Shown: one piece after another, positions 58,626-64,000 of the stretch
Numbering within the stretch: position 1 is the first letter of the stretch
Layout of the letters: every line of letters starts with the position of its first letter
NCBI GenBank assembly: GCA_024509875.1
Contig: JAMPIV010004929.1
Span: 2,501-66,500, forward strand
Length of the DNA stretch: 64,000 nucleotides
Direction: 5' to 3'
Origin: Oreohelix idahoensis
Taxonomy: Eukaryota; Mollusca; Gastropoda; Stylommatophora; Oreohelicidae
Translations under genes and position numbers: made by a program
The notes under the pieces: generated by a model
Told to the model about the DNA's origin: nothing
Seen by the model: only the letters and a program-made list of their open reading frames with translations
Database searches by the model: none

Positions 58626-58639
58626 ACAGTAGCTCCTAC

Positions 58640-59047
58640 TTCCTTATCTCTCTTTCAAATAAGGCAGAAAAAGGAAGAAAAAGATATCAAGCACTCCAGT
58701 TTTAGAACCGCTGCTCTTGAAGGATTTAAAATTCTCTTAATTAAACAATTTAAGCAACCCTGGCGCAACCCCTAATGGCTGGCCTAGTCTGAGATTAAAA
58801 ATCTTAGTACACTGACCAGGCTACAGGCGTTTGAGCACTTTATTTGTTTAATAAGTTTTAAAATCCAATTAGCTGCTAGACGTCTTTTTTCTTCAAATTT
58901 TAGATGTTATACTTAAAATTGTATATGGTTAACGCTAATATAATAAATACATTATATTTCGTCTAATTAGGACATCGTGTGTAGAAAATTGATGTTGTTA
59001 CTAGAAATCAAAAAGAAAGGTTTACAGGAAGCTTTAAGACAGAGTTT
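58640..59047. other. No recognisable gene
   Basis: AT-rich non-coding DNA; only the lone hAT-like end noted above. Confidence 0.5.
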
Positions 59048-59885
59048 GATAAGTTAGTGGATAACTGTGAACAATGTTGAAACATTAAGACAGAGTAGGA
59101 GGATTAGATAAGTTAGCGGATAACTGTGAACAATGTTGAAGCACTAAGATAGAGTACGGGTGTTTGATAAGTTAGTGGATAACTGTGAACAATGTTGAAG
59201 CACTAAGATAGAGTACGGGTGTTTAATAAGTTAGTGGATAACTGTGAACAATGTTGAAGCACTAAGATAGAGTACGGGTGTTTGATAAGTTAGTGGATAA
59301 CTGTGAACAATGTTGAAGCACTAAGATAGAGTACGGGTGTTTGATAAGTTAGTGGATAACTGTGAACAATGTTGAAGCTCTAAGATAGAGTACGGGTGTT
59401 TGATAAGTTGGTGGATAACTGTGAACAATGTTAAAACATTAAGACAGAGTGGGAGGATTAGATAAGTTAGAGGATAACTGTGAACAATGTTGAAGCACTA
59501 AGATAGAGTACGGGTGTATGATAAGTTAGTGGATAACTGTGAACAATTTTGAAGCACTAAGATAGAGTACGGGTGTTTGATAAGTTAGTGGATAACTGTG
59601 AACAATGTTGAAGCACTAAGATAGAGTACGGGTGTTTGATAAGTTAGTGGATAACTGTGAACAATGTTGAAGCACTAAGATAGAGTACGGGTGTTTGATA
59701 AGTTGGTGGATAACTGTGAACAATGTTAAAACAATAAGACAGAATAGGAGGATTAGATAAGTTAGCGGATAACTATGAACAATGTTGAAGCACTAAGATA
59801 GAGTACGGGTGTATGATAAGTTAGTGGATAACTGTGAACAATGTTGAAGCACTAAGATAGAGTACGGGTGTTTGATAAGTGTCGT
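59048..59885. repeat. 59-bp minisatellite with higher-order structure
   Basis: Fourteen full copies plus a partial one, with an exact 59-bp step (starts at 59048, 59107, 59166 and so on). The usual unit holds GATAAGTTAGTGGATAACTG, TGAACAATGTTGAAGCAC and TAAGATAGAGTACGGGTGTT. A variant with AAGACAGAGTAGGAGGATTA marks units 1, 7 and 12, and each is followed by a unit with TTAGCGG or TTAGAGG. Confidence 0.96.
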
Positions 59886-59889
59886 AAAT

Positions 59890-62230
59890 TTTAGATAGGT
59901 TTGAAAGATATTTATTGTCCCGCCTGAGTAGAGAGTAGAGTGGATGGTGATAGAACGTGAGAAGTAAAGGTATGATAATAGATTTCACGAGTGAATAGTT
60001 TAAGGAGAAGATCTGTCTCTGGAATGAATAGTTTCTCTAGTCCAGCCTATCTATACGACTATAATTTAGTATAAGACAATCTTACACATCTAGAAATATT
60101 AGTTTCACTAAACACACCCACACAGCTATGTTAGAACAAGACACACAAACGTGAAAAACTATGGTAAGTTTGGGTATGGGTCTGACTGTTACCGCTGTAT
60201 TCTCTGGTGGGGGGTGTCTTAAGCGAATGTTTTGTGGGCCGACGCTTCGTTATTAAAATGAAGACAGGACAAAACGCAACGGTAACGACTGGGTCGTAAG
60301 GCTGACCAACTGGTAAATAATACATACTGGACCCATGATTGAATATGTATGACGAGACGATTTATTACAAGACGACGTTGACATCATTGGCAGGAACAGT
60401 TCATAAATATAATTTTGACAATAAATATATTGGCCTATCTCATAATCGACTTGGACTTTGATTGACTTCAACGGCCGTTACGATACAAAGGTCAGCGGGA
60501 GTTCTATATCCACCAAGTTGTATGATGCATGGATTTACGAAACAACCATGTTAAAAAGCATGAGCAAAATGCATGAGCATAAATGTATTCAATGACGATC
60601 TAACGACCTCTCCAAGCGTTGTCTTGACGCACTGGCAATCGACACCACTGGTCGATTGAAGCTCTGCAATGACACTGTGCTGGAGGGTACTATATCTGAG
60701 GCGTGATATAGTTATGAGCCGATTGTGGCTGTCGTGTTTTAGTTCTATCTCACAACACGGTTTTCTAATCTGACCATACCGCACGCCATAGGTAGGGAAC
60801 TCTCTGATACAATAACCAATCAAAACGTACTTTTATTATTATTGTGGTAGGAAACGTACTATGCTAAATTTAGAGACCAGTTTTGTGTGACCGATATTAC
60901 GATAATATTTAATTGTAGAAAGATTAAAGAAGTATCACTGTGGAGGATTATTTAATTTACAAACGGGAATGTTACTTTAGAGGTAGGTGTAAACACATTA
61001 TAGAATAATAGTCTAGTAAGATAGAAATATCGAGTAAATGAGCTGTGTTACATCAGGATTAGCCCAACTTAGCTAGTTAAAGCATGCATACGATTTCCAG
61101 GACGAACGTGTTGCTTGCTGGAAAGCATGTGATGATTTTAGAGGCGAAAGCCAGCATTGTAAAATGTGTAGGATAATTGAGAATGATGTCAAAAATACGA
61201 CTGTAAGTTGGGTAATACATTTGAAAGAGTATTTGTTAAAGGAATGACATGTATCATGGAACCTAAGGAAGGATTAACAGGAATTGTTGTAATGAATCGA
61301 TCAAGATATTACTTGTAAATTTATACTATTCCAAATCATGGTATGGACGCAAATCACGGACAGAGGAATCAACTTACGAATTATAAGGAAATTTTAGTCA
61401 CAGTGAACTGGCTGTGATGGGTGGTGAGTTAAATTGTCCTGTGCATATGTTAGCACAATGTCTGACCCTGTATGTTATGTCCTTTGTGTGTAAAGGCAGA
61501 GTAGTGCTGGACCATACAGAGGTTGTGATTATTTGCATTTCAGGTTTTATCCTGCAAACATTATATCCTGCAAATTACCCGAAGTATCTGATTCCTATAA
61601 CTCGATTGGACTCTGAGGTGCGAATGCTCGTGAAGTCATTGTAGCTAGCCACCATTGTTCCACTGCCTGGCAAGTCACAGAGGTGTTCGACCACGGCAGG
61701 AGAGTGTAGGATTTTCTCGATTTGACAGTTAAGTGGCACTACATAGCCACTGGTCAGCATATTCACTACAATAAAATATAAATATATTTCTAACATTACA
61801 GTGGAGGAGGAGTTTAAGGACAATATGAATCCACCCTACCTTCACAGTCAAATTCAGTGACATTTTAGTAAAGTAAAATATTCATCAGTGTAGAAGACAA
61901 TAGAAACTTCAGTACTATATTATGTTTTCATAAATTAAGTTTCTATGTTTATTTATTTCATGATGTTTTTGAGTTTTCCTAAGTTACCTAACCGAAAAGA
62001 GAACCGGTTTAGGTTAAATAAATTGTAAATACATATCATCAGACTTGCTGAAATTATTTGCATTAAAGTTTCAAGTTTGATTGATACTTATTTTAGATTG
62101 AGAGTTAGACCATATTTACTACCGCTAGAACAACTTGTCAACATACACAACATAAATAATACCACATATTACCAAAGGAAAATCTACGAAAGGGGCAAAT
62201 AGATTTTCAGGACATATCCTTTCAACACCT
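59890..62230. other. No recognisable gene (about 2.3 kb); short dispersed word at 61028
   Basis: Non-coding by inspection. TATCGAGTAAATGAGCTGTG at 61028 is shared with 56742. Open frames (for example 61414-61644) lack motifs. Confidence 0.5.
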
Positions 62231-62231
62231 G

Positions 62232-62385
62232 GAGGTTTATACAGCTGGATTCTAACCTTTGATGTCGATACACCCTATTCTTTTCAGAAAAAGGGGTATT
62301 TCTTGTAAGACCAGTCTCTTATCTGGCACTATCCTGGTATCATCTGACACATCTTTTTGTCCAGGATATCTTACATTTTTATAAC
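62232..62385 (-). repeat. Dispersed repeat G copy 2, with conserved frame
   Basis: Reverse complement of 46020-46175. It is part of a 100-codon minus frame (62252-62554) that includes VPRRLYYEFS and DTRIVPDKRLVLQ. Identity unknown. Confidence 0.65.
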
Positions 62386-62559
62386 ATCTCAAACCTTTCA
62401 AGACAGTGGCTGAAAATTCATAGTATAATCTTCTTGGCACGTCGGGCACAAGGAACAATATTATCATCTCCCAGATGATCATCAAATAAATCAAGACCCT
62501 GTCCTTCCCTAGACGTGGGATAAGATCCTGGCCAAAATAACGTCTATTCGTCACGACGG

Positions 62560-64000
<1,441 letters not shown>

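Overview
The window looks like repeat-rich DNA from an animal nuclear genome. The evidence is metazoan Ty3/gypsy elements, non-LTR retrotransposon fragments, tRNA-derived SINEs, a mariner relic, hAT-type MITEs and long AT microsatellites. The repeat mix suggests a marine invertebrate, perhaps a mollusc, but nothing in the sequence fixes the species. I recognise no host protein-coding gene and no genuine tRNA or rRNA gene; nearly everything nameable is a mobile element or a tandem repeat.

Layout. 1-2865 is an almost C-free G/T tract, probably a base-calling or assembly artefact. It grades into real sequence at about 2.9-3.1 kb, which is the 3' part of a gypsy element (element D: RT and RNase H, then a candidate LTR). 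From 5 to 8.1 kb lie AT/ATCT microsatellites, small tandem repeats and a SINE. 8285-30146 is one large nested retrotransposon, element A. Its LTRs are about 2.5 kb. The 5' LTR carries a 1475-bp candidate solo LTR (C) and an 853-bp mariner relic. Its pol gene is split by a second complete LTR element, B (15941-25749, flanked by ctgac duplications). Element A itself sits inside an older repeat E, a diverged copy of which lies at about 39.3-42.0 kb.

In both A and B the order is gag, protease, integrase, reverse transcriptase, RNase H. Integrase before RT is the unusual arrangement of the Gmr1 group of Ty3/gypsy elements. B is young: its LTRs differ by about five substitutions and one indel over 1.53 kb. 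Its only coding breaks are three single-base shifts at homopolymers, so it may be intact in the real genome. A is older and carries several frameshifts and a stop.

31.7-33.3 kb is a 43/28-bp minisatellite with a 300-bp higher-order repeat, split by a LINE tail. 33.3-64 kb is a patchwork of LINE tails and RT fragments, SINEs, hAT MITEs, a perfect 57-bp inverted repeat at 54264-54400, a Gmr1-like gag fragment, a 59-bp minisatellite with higher-order structure (59.0-59.9 kb), and several (AT)n tracts. Intervals where I see nothing nameable are listed as such.
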